This document shows, piece by piece, positions 54,085 through 64,000 of a stretch of 64,000 nucleotides of DNA (position 1 is its first letter; every line of letters begins with the position of its first letter). The stretch is from Achatina immaculata (Eukaryota > Mollusca > Gastropoda > Stylommatophora > Achatinidae), in contig CM019715.1 of assembly GCA_009760885.1 (NCBI GenBank), forward strand, positions 23,711,642 through 23,775,641, in the 5' to 3' direction. Under the pieces are notes generated by a model. It saw only the letters and a list, made by a program, of their open reading frames with translations. It was not told where the DNA came from and did no database searches. The translations under genes and the position numbers were made by a program.

Positions 54085-54580
54085 AGATTGACTGATTGAT
54101 CTTTATTTTAAAAGGGTTAAGAATTGGGCACGCAGGCCCGTCTGACATTCTGCCCTTTATCATACATCTTTCACTCTATTCCAGACATTCTACAAATATG
54201 CTGTTCATATAACAAACATAACTAACATTGAAGCTGAGAGACATAAAATAAAATACAACATTTACGTTTCGTTCTTATCCATTCACTCAGTACAGAAGTA
54301 ACTACATACGCATATAAATGACTATATGTCAGAGAGAGAAAAAGAGAGAAAAAAATGGAAAGAGAGAAAGATAAAGAGGGAGAAAAAGTAAAACATAGAG
54401 ATGACAACATTAATGAAGAGTAAAACAAGAAGAAACCTATACAAATTCAAGGACACAACAGTAGAGGCGGGGAAATTGGGAGGGAGATGGGAGACAAAAA
54501 GTGCTTTCCAGAATGTGTGAAGAGGAGATGAAAAGTGCTTTTGTGAGGAGTAGATAAATACAAAAGTAGAAAAGGTTGTG
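54085..54580 (-). mobile_element. CR1/L2/Rex1-type LINE, 3' end
   Basis: The minus strand encodes YSSQKHFSSPLHTFWKALF and VSLNLYRFLLVLL near 54560-54420, a diverged version of the FSYSA..LWNSLP...SFN C-terminus. A 3' untranslated region follows, ending GGGCCTGCGTGCCCAATTCT, TTTTAAAATAAAGATC and a (CAGT/CAAT)n tail at 54090. It is the best-preserved tip of the family in the window. Confidence 0.65.
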
Positions 54581-54829
54581 AGATAGAGGTTGTGAGACAG
54601 AGATTGTGAGACAGAGCGTAAATGAAACATAAATGAACAGACATTTCTGGCAGAAAATTTAAATTTAAGAGAAGGAAAGAGAGGACAATGTGATGGTTTT
54701 CTCAGAAAAATAAAAATCAAGAAATTGGTGGGAAATATAAGACATCCATGAACAAGTCCTGGAAAATGTCGAAAACACGAAAAAAAAAAACTGAAACTTA
54801 CAAGAAGATGAATATGACAGAACTGAGAA

Positions 54830-56830
54830 TTATGAGAAATGAATGAGATGACAAGACAGAGATACAGATAAGAAGACAAGACGGAGATGTAGATGAGAAG
54901 ACAAGACAGATATGTAGATAAGAATACAAGAGAGAGAGATGTAGATAAGAAGACAAGACAGAAATATAGAATACGAAGACAAGACAGAGATATAGAATAA
55001 CAGAGATATAGAATAAGAAGAAGACAAGACAGAGATATAGAATAACAGAGATATAGAATAAGAAGAAGACAAGACAGAGATATAAAATAAGAAGATAAGA
55101 CAATGATGTGGAATAAGAAGACAAGACAGAGATGTAGAATAAGAAGATAAGAGAGAGATGTAGAATAGGAAGACAAGACAGAGATGTAGAATAAGAAGAT
55201 AAGACAGAGATGTAGAATAAGAAGATAAGACACAGATGTAGAATAAGAAGACAAGACAGAGATGTAGAATAAGAAGATAAGAGAGAGAGATGTAGAATAA
55301 GAAGACAAGACAGAGATGTAGAATAAGAAGATAAGACAGAGATGTAGAATAAGAAGATAAGACAGAGATGTAGAATAAGAAGATAAGACAGAGATGTAGA
55401 ATAAGAAGACAAGACAGAGATGTAGATTAAGAAGACAAGACAGAGATGTAGAATAAGAAGATAAGACAGAGATGTAGAATAAGAAGACAAGACAGAGATG
55501 TAGAATAAGAAGATAAGACAGAGATGTAGAATAAGAAGATAAGACAGAGATGTAGAATAAGAAGACAAGACAGAGATGTAGAATTAGAAGACAATAGAGA
55601 GATGTAGAATGAGAAGACTGGAATGAGAAGACAAGAGAGAGATGTACAATGAGAAGACAAAATGGAAATGTAGAATGAGAAGACAAGACGGAGATGCTGA
55701 ATGAGACGAAAAGAGAGAAATGAAGAGACAGAGATGTAGAATGAGAAGACAAGACGGAGATGCTGAATGAGACGAAAAGAGAGAAATGAAGAGACAGGGA
55801 TGTAGAATGGGAAGACAAGACGGAGATGTTGAATGAAATGAAAAGATAGAGATGTAGAATGAGAAGACAAGACATAAATACACAATGAGAAGATAAGACG
55901 GAGATGTAGAATGAGAAGACAAGAGAGAGATTTTGAATGAGATAAAAAGACGGAGATGTTGAATGAAATAAAAAAATTGAGATGTTGAATGAGATGAAAA
56001 GACAGACATGTAGAATGAGAAGACAAGATGGAGATGAATGAAAATTTTAAAATGGAGATGTTGAATGAGATGAAAAGATGGAGATGTTGAATGAGATGAA
56101 AAGATGGAGATGTTGAATGAGATGAAAAGATGGAGATGTTGAATGAGATGAAAAGATGGAGATGTTGAATGAGATGAAAAGATGGAGATGCTGAATGAGA
56201 AGTCAAGATGGAGATGTTGAATGAGATGAAAAGATGGAGATGTTGAATGAGATGAAAAGATGGAGATGCTGAATGAGATGAAAAGATGGAGATGTTGAAT
56301 GAGATGAAAAGATGGAGATGTTGAATGAGATGAAAAGATGGAGATGTTGAATGAGATGAAAAGATGGAGATGCTGAATGAGAAGTCAAGATGGAGATGTT
56401 GAATGAGATGAAAAGATGGAGATGTTGAATGAGATGAAAAGATGGAGATGTTGAATGAGATTAAAAGACAGAGATGTAGAATGAGAAGACAAGATGGAGA
56501 TGTTGAATGAGATGAAAAAAACAGACATGTAAATGAGAAGACAAGACGGAGATGTTGAATGAGATGAAAAAGCAGACATGTAAATGAGAAGACAAGACGG
56601 AGATGTTGAATGAAATGAAAAAACAGACATGTAAATGAGAAGACAAGACGGAGATGTTGAATGAGATGAAAAAACAGACATGTAAATGAGAAGACAAGAC
56701 GAAGATGTTGAATGAGATGAAAAGACGGAGATGTTGAATGAGAAGACAAGATGAAGATGTTGAATGAAATGGAGATGTTGAATGAGCTGAAAAACGGAGA
56801 TGTTGAATGAGAAGACAAGAAGAAGATGTG
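54830..56830. repeat. 26-27-bp minisatellite, about 75 units, 2 kb
   Basis: Left and middle units are GATGTAGAATAAGAAGACAA plus GACAGA; right units are GATGTTGAATGAGATGAAAA plus GATGGA. There are intermediate types and length variants, so the array has at least two homogenised domains. On the minus strand it creates very long frames (54322-55875 and 55427-56818) spelling Ser/Leu/Phe-rich repeats such as HLCLVFLFYISVLSSYSTS. The 26-bp period cycles through three frames, which explains their openness. There is no support for a real protein. Confidence 0.95.
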
Positions 56831-57832
56831 AGAAGAAAAGTACTACAACAGCAAGAGAAAATGTGAAGCACAGACAGACAGATAAAAAGAAGTTAGGATA
56901 AAAAAAATTATAACATTTCTCTACGGAAGACGGCAACATTTGTATAAAGTTTCCACTTCATTGTTCCCCAGCTTTAGTAGGACTGTCACTTCGCAGAACC
57001 ATATTCTGAAGCATTACAAAGAAATGGCTGCCATAATTTCATAGCAAAATGAAAGCTATTTCAAACGGATGGTGGACGATATAATAATAGAGAGAAGAGT
57101 TGATAATAATACAAACATTTCTTTACTTCTTCTACCCCAAGACTGGCTGTGGAGTTTTCTCGGACGATAGAATTCTTCTCTTTGTTTTCTTTCCGTAACA
57201 TTCCTCTTTTAAAAAAAACCGTAACGTACCAAAGAGGATTTGTTCCACAAACTTCAGCATTACTTGAAGAAAACTTGTCAATGGTCTTGCTGTTTGTGAA
57301 TTCGCGTTAAATTATCTCCCATGATGACAAATGCAAACAGTGAAAAAAGTCAATATAATCTTAACAATTAATGTATGCTAACTTTTGTTGCATTTTCCGG
57401 CGAGAATTATTATATATGAAACTAAGGTAAATACAAATTTATGAAAGCTTTAGGCCTATTCATCTGTAATGCAAAAAGTGTAGATTTTCATGAGTGAATG
57501 AGTGACAGAGGAGACACAGAGAGACACAGAGAGAGAGAGAGAGAGAGAGACAGGGAGAGAGACAGAGAGAGGCAAGGATAGAGAGAAGCGAGGACAGAGA
57601 AACAGAAAGCGAGGCGGATGGAGAGAAAGAGAGAGAGAGAGAGAGAAATAATAATAAGAAATAAATAAATAAGTCATACAAAAAAGTAAGTTTGTATGTT
57701 CAGAAAAAAAGAGAAAATATAGAAAACAAGATTTAAGCCAAAAGTCTTCTTCTGGATAAGATAAAGAAAGATCCGTAGGCGTACATACACGTATACATGC
57801 ACATTCAGAATATCCTGATTTCAGCACTGTAG
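56831..57832. other. No gene recognised; GA tract
   Basis: This is unique sequence with a (GA)-rich stretch at 57500-57660. Minus frames here are low-complexity. Confidence 0.45.
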
Positions 57833-58050
57833 TCAGCAGATATCAGCAACAAAGAATCTGCAGATATCAACAACAAAGAATCTGCAGATATCAACAACAA
57901 AGAATCTGCAGATATCAACATCAAAGAATCTGCAGATATCAACAACAAAGAATCTGTAGATATCAACAATAAAGAATCCGCAGATATCAACAGCAAGGAA
58001 TCTGCAGATATCAACAACAAAGAATCTGCAGATATCAACAGCAATTTAGA
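57833..58050. repeat. 24-bp minisatellite, 9 units
   Basis: The unit is GCAGATATCAACAACAAAGA plus ATCT. The 24-bp period keeps an 8-residue minus-strand frame (LLISADSL) open at 57805-58104. It is not supported as a gene. Confidence 0.94.
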
Positions 58051-58466
58051 TGCAAATCTGAGGAATAGCTCATTATTTTTGAAACAGTTGTGTGATATGG
58101 CCACATATCACAACTGTATCATAACTACTACAACTGTAGTAGAAACTAAACTATCCAATCATCCTACACAAGTTGTATTAGTTAACCTGTGTGAGAAACA
58201 GAGTGAAGGAAATGGTTAAAACATTTTACATGTAAAAATTGAGACAGAAAACAGATAAAAGTTAAGGAATAAGATATGACATAAAACTCAGGGAAAAGGC
58301 ATAGGAATGATAAATCATCGATTGATCACTACTTCAAGTTCCATCATGGCACTGCGTGTTTCTGGATGTTAATGAGATAGTCTCGACGCTGTCACGCCCA
58401 TAGATACATAATGTTCAAACTGTATGTCTTATTATTTAAACACATTAAGTGCCGCACATAACAAAT
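58051..58466. other. No gene recognised
   Basis: Unique sequence. TGTGATATGGCCACATATCA at 58091-58110 is a near-perfect palindrome (CACA loss at one end). Confidence 0.4.
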
Positions 58467-58728
58467 ATGACACACGGTGTGTGATGTCTAGATTAAAGAG
58501 AAAATGACACACGGTGTGTGATGTCTAGATTAAAGAGAAAATGACACACGGTGTGTGATGTCTAGATTAAAGAGAAAATGACACACGGTGTGTGATGTCT
58601 AGATTAAAGAGAAAATGACACACGGTGTGTGATGTCTAGATTAAAGAGAAAATGACACACGGTGTGTGATGTCTAGATTAAAGAGAAAATGACACACGGT
58701 GTGTGATGTCTAGATTAAAGAGAAAAGA
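58467..58728. repeat. 37-bp minisatellite, 7 units, with palindrome
   Basis: The unit is ATGACACACGGTGTGTGATG plus TCTAGATTAAAGAGAAA. Units appear identical. Each contains CACACGGTGTG, an inverted repeat with a one-base centre, and TCTAGA, a 6-bp palindrome. Confidence 0.95.
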
Positions 58729-60019
58729 CTAACAGAACTTCAAGTTGTGCTAGGAATGTCTGCTGAGTACATGCCATACATCTGATAAGTACATACAGAT
58801 CTACATGTGCAGGTCCAGAGGAAGGTATGTATCTGGGGAAGAAGCTATGAACCTAAAGAGGACTGATCACCTCGCTCTAGAAGCTGTCAGAAGCGTCATG
58901 AATGGCCAGAACAGAAAACAGTTATAATTGAGTGCAGGCTGGTTCGTTACACTCCAAACACTGTCTCTAATATGAACGATTGTAACTGACAGCAGGGCGC
59001 TCACAGCTGAGCAGCTACTGCAATCTAGCGACAGTCTGAAAGACGTTAAGATAGATAGAGAAGGGTGTGTTTTGTTTGTAGACAGTGTTATTTAACTAAA
59101 CAGAAATTAATCCTATAATTTCCTGGCATGAAAGAGCGATGGCAGAGTTGCTTTGAGAGTAGCGCAGGAGCTGACCACTGCCCTTTCATGCTAAGTGGAC
59201 TGGGGAGCGTACCGTTTTAGTAACGCCAGATATAAAAACGGACATAAACATGGCATCCTGCTTCTGATACAAGAGAATATCTGCTTTAAAAGTGAGGCAC
59301 ATCAGAGAATACTTTACAAGTGACTGTCAGTGCATTAACAGATAGACAGATTTTCCTGACAATACAGCATTACACTTATAAAACGATTCCCAAGTTTTTA
59401 AACGTGAAAAAACAAGTACAGAAATGGCGTCACAATTACGCTTAGAAGATATTGTATGGTTCAGTAATATTGAAAGATGGCGAACCTTTAAGCCTAAACT
59501 AGAATCAATGTATCTTCTCTAATGGTCTCTGCCCTTCTCCCTGGACAGTATAAGTTTACTTTAGTGCCCTCTACTGGTCGGAACGAGTCTGTCTAAAACA
59601 GCCAGAATGGCAAAGTTACCACACACAGGGACAAGCAAATGTAAACTTAAATAATTGTTTCTCGGTAACTTGGGTTGAAACATCGCAGTCAAGTTTTTGT
59701 AACTTGACATATTTCACAATCTCATAAAACACAATGGGGAAAACCTCCTTCAGCGTGGCACAAATTACAACTTGACGGGTAGAATAGGACATCCTGGCTT
59801 GTCAAGAGAAAGAAGACTCGCGCTGTTTGTTTTTTTTTTAAATTTTGGTTCAGCTGATTAAAATCCAACCACGACATCAAGAACAGAATAAAGTACAAAT
59901 TAGGAAAAGAAAACATTGCGTCACTGAATAACAGACAACAGTTGTAAACGCTGTGTGCTGTATTGAGTCTAGTTTATTCATTCGTTTAGTTATTTGTTTT
60001 TGTCTCGTTGTGCATGTAA
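58729..60019. other. No gene recognised
   Basis: This is unique sequence with no frame above about 65 codons. Nothing was supported. Confidence 0.4.
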
Positions 60020-60180
60020 TCCTCGAAGAAGGCTCACGCCGAAATATCGGATGTTGTATGTTTTTCATTTATACATTCTCATACTTTCTATTCGTTTTTT
60101 CTCACTTTACTCACTCCCTCTGCCACTTTGTAAAACTACACCATACACCTCTATCTAACTTTACGGTTTATTCCATGGAA
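60020..60180 (+). mobile_element. Single-arm copy of the Penelope-type 3' element
   Basis: GAAGAAGGCTCACGCCGAAA, ATCGGATGTTGTATGTTTTT, CATTTATACATTCTCATACT and TTTTTCTCACTTTACTCACT match the right arms at 16.7 and 19.9 kb. Unlike them, no inverted left arm precedes it. One CCATACACCTCTATCTAAC unit follows (60140-60165), where the 19.98-kb copy has about fifteen. Confidence 0.65.
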
Positions 60181-60530
60181 ATAAAACAATAAATGGAGTT
60201 TGCCAAAAACGTGGGAAGAAAAACAGTCTAGACTTTCAAAGGACATACAAGGATAACGGGCAGGCTAGATCGAAAATATCATAACAACATGTGAAGGGAG
60301 GCAGATGAAGATAAATAGAGAAGATTATCGATAATATGATGTAATAAAAAGTCACAGAAAGTTCATGAAAAATATGAAAATACTGAGATATATGAAAAAA
60401 GCATGGCCGCCAATACCTGCTGCTGCCACATGATGATGATGAGGAGAAGTTGAGAAAATCTACAGTGGTTTTTTTTTTAATATCAAGTTTAGATCTGAGT
60501 TTTATGGAAATAACATTTATTAATTTTCTA

Positions 60531-61033
60531 ACAACTAAAGAATCTGTGGAGAGGAACAGACAGAACTACAAAAATAAGATTTTAAGGGCGTGCATCTTTC
60601 CCATCGCAACATATGCCTGTGAGACCTGGACACTTAACAAAACAGCCGAGAAACACATAAATGCCTTTGAATGTAAATGCTACAGAAGAGTTCTTCAAAT
60701 ATCGTGGACACAAAAAAAAGAACAAATATATCTATACTACAAGATCTTAATATTGAAGGAGGCTGGGTAGTAAACAAGATTAAAGAGAGAGAACTTAAAT
60801 ATTTTGGACATATTAAACGTCATGATAATTTAGAAAAGACCGTCTTGGAAGGGTACATAATGGGAAAAACAAAGAGAGGAAGACCAAGGCGAAGATGGCT
60901 ACTAGACATCGTTAATGATCTGCAAATGGATGCATCAGCAGCAGGCCATCTTGCTCACAACCGAGAGGCCTACAGGAGTGCTTTTTGGGAGGCAGAGTTC
61001 CGCAAGGGACATGCAAATGAATGGAATGAATGA
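60531..61033 (+). mobile_element. RTE-like LINE family 2, 3' fragment with mostly open frame
   Basis: Codons run from KESVERNRQNYKNKILR (about 60531) through YACETWTLNKTAEKHINAFE and CKCYRRVLQISW. A one-base frame change occurs near 60760. The frame then continues ELKYFGHIKRHDNLEKTVLE, KRGRPRRRWLLDIVNDLQMD and SAAGHLAHNREAYRSAF to KGHANEWNE. These are the regions after the polymerase core. It ends with an AATGAATGGAATGAATGA tail. It is the cleanest reference for the family C-terminus in this window. Confidence 0.85.
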
Positions 61034-62954
61034 TATATTTTCCGCTGTTGATGTCAATACTTCAGAACCATAACAGTAGATGATAGATGTGAAGAAATTG
61101 CTATAAGACTATTTGAATGTGTGTCTGTGAATGAGAGAGAGAGAGAGAGAGAATTAGAAAAAGAGATAGAAAAATTTAAAAAAAGATACAAAGAGAGAGA
61201 CAACTGTTAACAATTCAGTTAGCCAGAGAATATTTTGCTTCATAACCAGACCTCACATCTTTCTCATGATAAATCATTTCTCTTTACCAATAAGCTACTC
61301 CAGCATTGAAACTTTACCTTTGCCTACAAGAAAATAACAAAACAATCTATAAATGTGTGTAAAGAAACTAGGATAAGATCACTTCTATGCATCCCCTCTT
61401 ACGTCTAGTATGGTACACTAATACCTTTTATGCTGAGCAAAATAACATGAATATGGGCATCTATTTTTTTTAGGAGAGGGGATTTTGTTTTTTAGGGGGG
61501 GAGGGGGAGGTGGGGGAAGGGGGATAGAGAGAGAGAAACTAGTAGGTGGATGTGATGGAGATATTTTGATCTTAGAAAGTGTAAAAGTTTCTCTTCGCTT
61601 TTATGTAAAATATAACTTTCTGCACCTGAACTTGTAGGAGGCAGGCCATCTAATCTCTTTCTGTTAGCGTTATCACATCTTGTCGCTCTCTCGGATCTGA
61701 AACACGTTTGTGAAACGGTCGTATTTTTCGTGACATTATTTTACTCGTGAGACGTTCCTGTGCATTATGTATCTCATATGTGCATAAACTAATTGTCCGA
61801 TTCCATTTGTCCGTGGTCTGTTTGTCCTGGAAATTGCTTTATCTGGCTTCTTCATCAAACTGTGTCTACACTTGATACGCCTGTGTCAAATGATATGTTT
61901 TTTTTTATTGATTTGTCGGAAATCTGTAGATCGTCTTATGCTGTGATTGTGCTCTGCTGGGTCAGTTCTTCCGTGCCGGTTGCAGGAAATAATGAAACGA
62001 AGAACAACCTGCCTCAGGCACGGACAGTCGAAAAGTAACGCTAGCGATCTGAATAGTTTTGTTCTGCTCGAAGAACCTTATGAATTGGACCAGTAGCCAG
62101 TCCCACGTTGTAGCCATGTCAAAGATCTCTGTAATGTCTCATAAAATATCGTATAGTTACAAAGTGAAGAATATACGTCCTGGACTACTTAATGTAAAGG
62201 GTTGCCAAAACAGGATTAGTTGTAAACATATCTATAACCAGTGTGCTCTGGACAACTCATGAAAAAAACATGGCTAACGTGGCCCTACACTCGTCAGTAT
62301 TTAGTTATTTCCATCCCAGAATTTCTGAAGTTCCAGGATTCCTGTATATTTTACTTTCTTCGCGATGTTGTCTTTCAACCATCCTCCAGTTGAATGTATC
62401 TTTCGCATTATTATTATTTAGATTCCCTCCCTTTTTGCCTCAAGTGATCTCAAGTAAATATCATTTGCCACTTATTTCTAATCTTTATAATGTAATCTTT
62501 TCCTAAAACATGTCTCTTTCAGCCACATTTCTTGCCTTCTTTCCCCCCTTTTCCATTTGTATTTATATTTGCTGGTATCTCTACTTCTGGCTTAGGCATA
62601 ATTAATTTTGTAAGTATCTAATGAAGTAAATCGTCACTGGTATTAAAATTTGTCATTATTTCTGTGTTAAAGCAGCTTCGAAGCTGTTTAGTTTGTTCTG
62701 TAGAGACCTTTTCTTAAACCACTCACTTGAACGTTAGATTGCTCAATCCTTGGAGGTGTCTGTGAGCATCAAACAGCCATGATTAAATGACAAATCTATA
62801 CTCTGGAGACGTTTCCACTTGGCTGTTGATAACATTTTCATTTTTATAAGCCGTCTGATCACGACTAGTCCAACTATGTGCATCATCGTCGAAAACTGAG
62901 TTCGCAAAAATCAGATTCTTTTATCTGACATATTCTGATTTTGTTTATTTTCAG
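61034..62954. other. No gene recognised; G-rich tract
   Basis: It includes (GA)n at 61134-61152 and a G-tract at 61495-61523 with five or more G-runs that could form a quadruplex on the plus strand. Short frames (61793-62506) lack motifs. Confidence 0.45.
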
Positions 62955-63137
62955 AACTGTTAATATCGTTATTCTCTAACTGTTAATATCGTTATTCTCT
63001 AACTGTTAATATCGTTATTCTCTAACTGTTAATATCGTTATTCTCTAACTGTTAATATCGTTATTCTCTAACTGTTAATATCGTTATTCTCTAACTGTTA
63101 ATATCGTTATTCTCTAACTGTTAATATCGTTATTCTC
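62955..63137. repeat. 23-bp minisatellite, 8 units
   Basis: The unit is CTAACTGTTAATATCGTTAT plus TCT, and units are identical by eye. Each contains CTAAC, a branch-point look-alike, followed by a T-rich stretch. Confidence 0.95.
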
Positions 63138-63339
63138 ATCTCACATTTAGAACATTTGTATTCCTCACTCCCGCTCTTCATTAGAATTTTTCTTATAGAA
63201 ACAGTGTCGCAATTATCATGAACTTGAACTTTTCAATCTTATGTCTATCTAATTATGTAATTACGTTCACTTTCCAGTGTTTGTGACGTCATTTACTTCC
63301 GTCATTCTTGTAACTGATACCCTAGAGGGTGAAGACGTC

Positions 63340-63700
63340 TGTCCGATGATGCACTCAGCCACCCATAGCTGGTATGCTAGCATCAGGGTTAGTGAACCAT
63401 AGCTGACCAAGACCCTGTCCGACCTTTCCGTGGTACTCCCGGTAACAGACCTAGCCTGGCTAACGGGACAGGTATCGCCATAGTCCCCATGGTGGTGGAG
63501 TCTGCTAAAGAAGCATTACACACCCTCTGCTTTTTAGCTGCACTCCGGGACCGAAAAAGTAGCCACCATAACCCGCTCCCACGCCGATACGATACTGTAC
63601 CTCAACATCTTCACAGCACCGACTGCAAAGAACACCAGGTCGTAGTTAGAGGAAGATTGAAGAGAAGATTTGTTTGAGACAGAAGACAAGTAACTGATGT
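63340..63700 (+). mobile_element. Fragment homologous to the N-terminal part of the CR1-type LINE
   Basis: CACCCATAGCTGGTATGCTA, GACCAAGACCCTGTCCGACC, CCTAGCCTGGCTAACGGGAC and AACATCTTCACAGCACCGAC align with the reverse complement of 37655-37160. In the frame read SGTEK...ITRSHAD both copies are alike, though stops interrupt this one. The 34-bp segment that forms an array at 37410 occurs once here. A 62-codon frame (63489-63677) in another register is probably incidental. Confidence 0.6.
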
Positions 63701-63872
63701 CCAGGTAAACACGAGAACATCAGTTTTCTTATACAACACAAAAAATACACATTCATCACCAAAAACTTGCACTCAAGTGTAACAGAGTTACTTTGTAGTA
63801 ACTTCCACACTAGAAATTATTTCTGTGATCTTGGCAACACTCTGTAGCATCAAGTGTTACGACGAAACATTA

Positions 63873-64000
63873 AAAATGGCGACTGTGCAAGAAAAGGCAA
63901 TTTGCGTCCTGTGGTTATTGAAAACACAATCTCCTGTAAGTTGTTAAGCGTTTTTATAGGAAAGAATTCAACAAGGATCCGCCTACTGAACAATCGATGA
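63873..64000 (+). pseudogene. DUF4817-like transposon-associated N-terminus, broken and cut by window edge
   Basis: The plus strand encodes MATVQEKAICVLWLLKTQSP, then after a frame change near 63930 VVKRFYRKEFNKDPPTEQS. This matches the pattern of the helix-turn-helix DUF4817 domain (EKA.CVLW...T.S...V.R.FR..F.K.PP....I) found at the start of many transposon-related proteins in invertebrates. At least one frameshift is present, so the visible part is a pseudogene. The remainder lies beyond the right edge. The DUF name is from memory and not checked. Confidence 0.55.

Noticed and set aside
54322..56818. Two large minus-strand proteins (517 and 463 codons)
   Set aside because: They are entirely repetitive Ser/Leu/Phe sequence created by the 26-bp array, with no domain and no independent coding signal.
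1..64000. CRISPR array
   Set aside because: The many tandem arrays have no unique spacers between conserved repeats, no leader and no Cas genes, and the DNA is clearly animal.

Overview
The window looks like repeat-dense, intron- or intergenic-type DNA from an invertebrate animal, most likely a lophotrochozoan such as a mollusc (low confidence; no host gene was found to settle it). It is AT-rich. No bacterial-style genes, operons, rRNA, convincing tRNA or CRISPR array are visible, and no host protein-coding gene could be recognised. Nearly all long open frames are either retrotransposon remnants or frames kept open by short tandem repeats.

Transposable elements make up the recognisable coding material. 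(1) An RTE-like LINE, called family 1 here, is nearly complete at 42495-46221, with an endonuclease and a reverse transcriptase in one frame. It is broken by one in-frame TGA, one late frameshift and a 744-bp internal in-frame duplication. Further 3' fragments lie at 2297-2890 and 46500-47150. (2) A second RTE-like LINE, family 2, has eight 3'-terminal fragments (13.8, 18.7, 26.2, 29.9, 32.1, 34.2, 38.2 and 60.5 kb). (3) A CR1/L2/Rex1-type LINE is represented by a decayed long copy on the minus strand (about 37.96 to 34.62 kb, with a probable displaced 3' end at 33.0-32.7 kb) and several 3' tips (8.4, 27.5, 49.0 and 54.1 kb). (4) C-terminal scraps of other LINE lineages lie at 28.6-29.3, 48.4 and 50.5 kb. 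(5) A Penelope-like element at 51.8-53.1 kb has an open GIY-YIG endonuclease frame, and several fold-back elements carry the same 3' sequence box (16.5, 19.6, 21.3 and 60.0 kb). (6) There are three tRNA-derived SINE families, one copy having a 14-bp target-site duplication, and a 441-bp hAT-type non-autonomous transposon with an 8-bp target-site duplication. (7) The right edge holds the broken start of a DUF4817-like transposon-associated protein.

The rest is largely tandem repeats: more than 25 minisatellite arrays with units of 21-68 bp, including a 54-bp higher-order array and a roughly 2-kb array of 26-bp units. Four large direct tandem duplications (0.74, 1.70, 1.73 and 1.84 kb) have 3-9 bp of matching sequence at their joints.

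The most interesting pattern is that several minisatellites can be traced to a specific segment inside a transposon. For two of them the same segment is present once, unexpanded, in another copy of the element inside this window. For two others it coincides with the expected LINE codons at the array edge. The window is therefore a good place to study how transposons seed tandem arrays. I did not find a convincing new enzyme or defence system.
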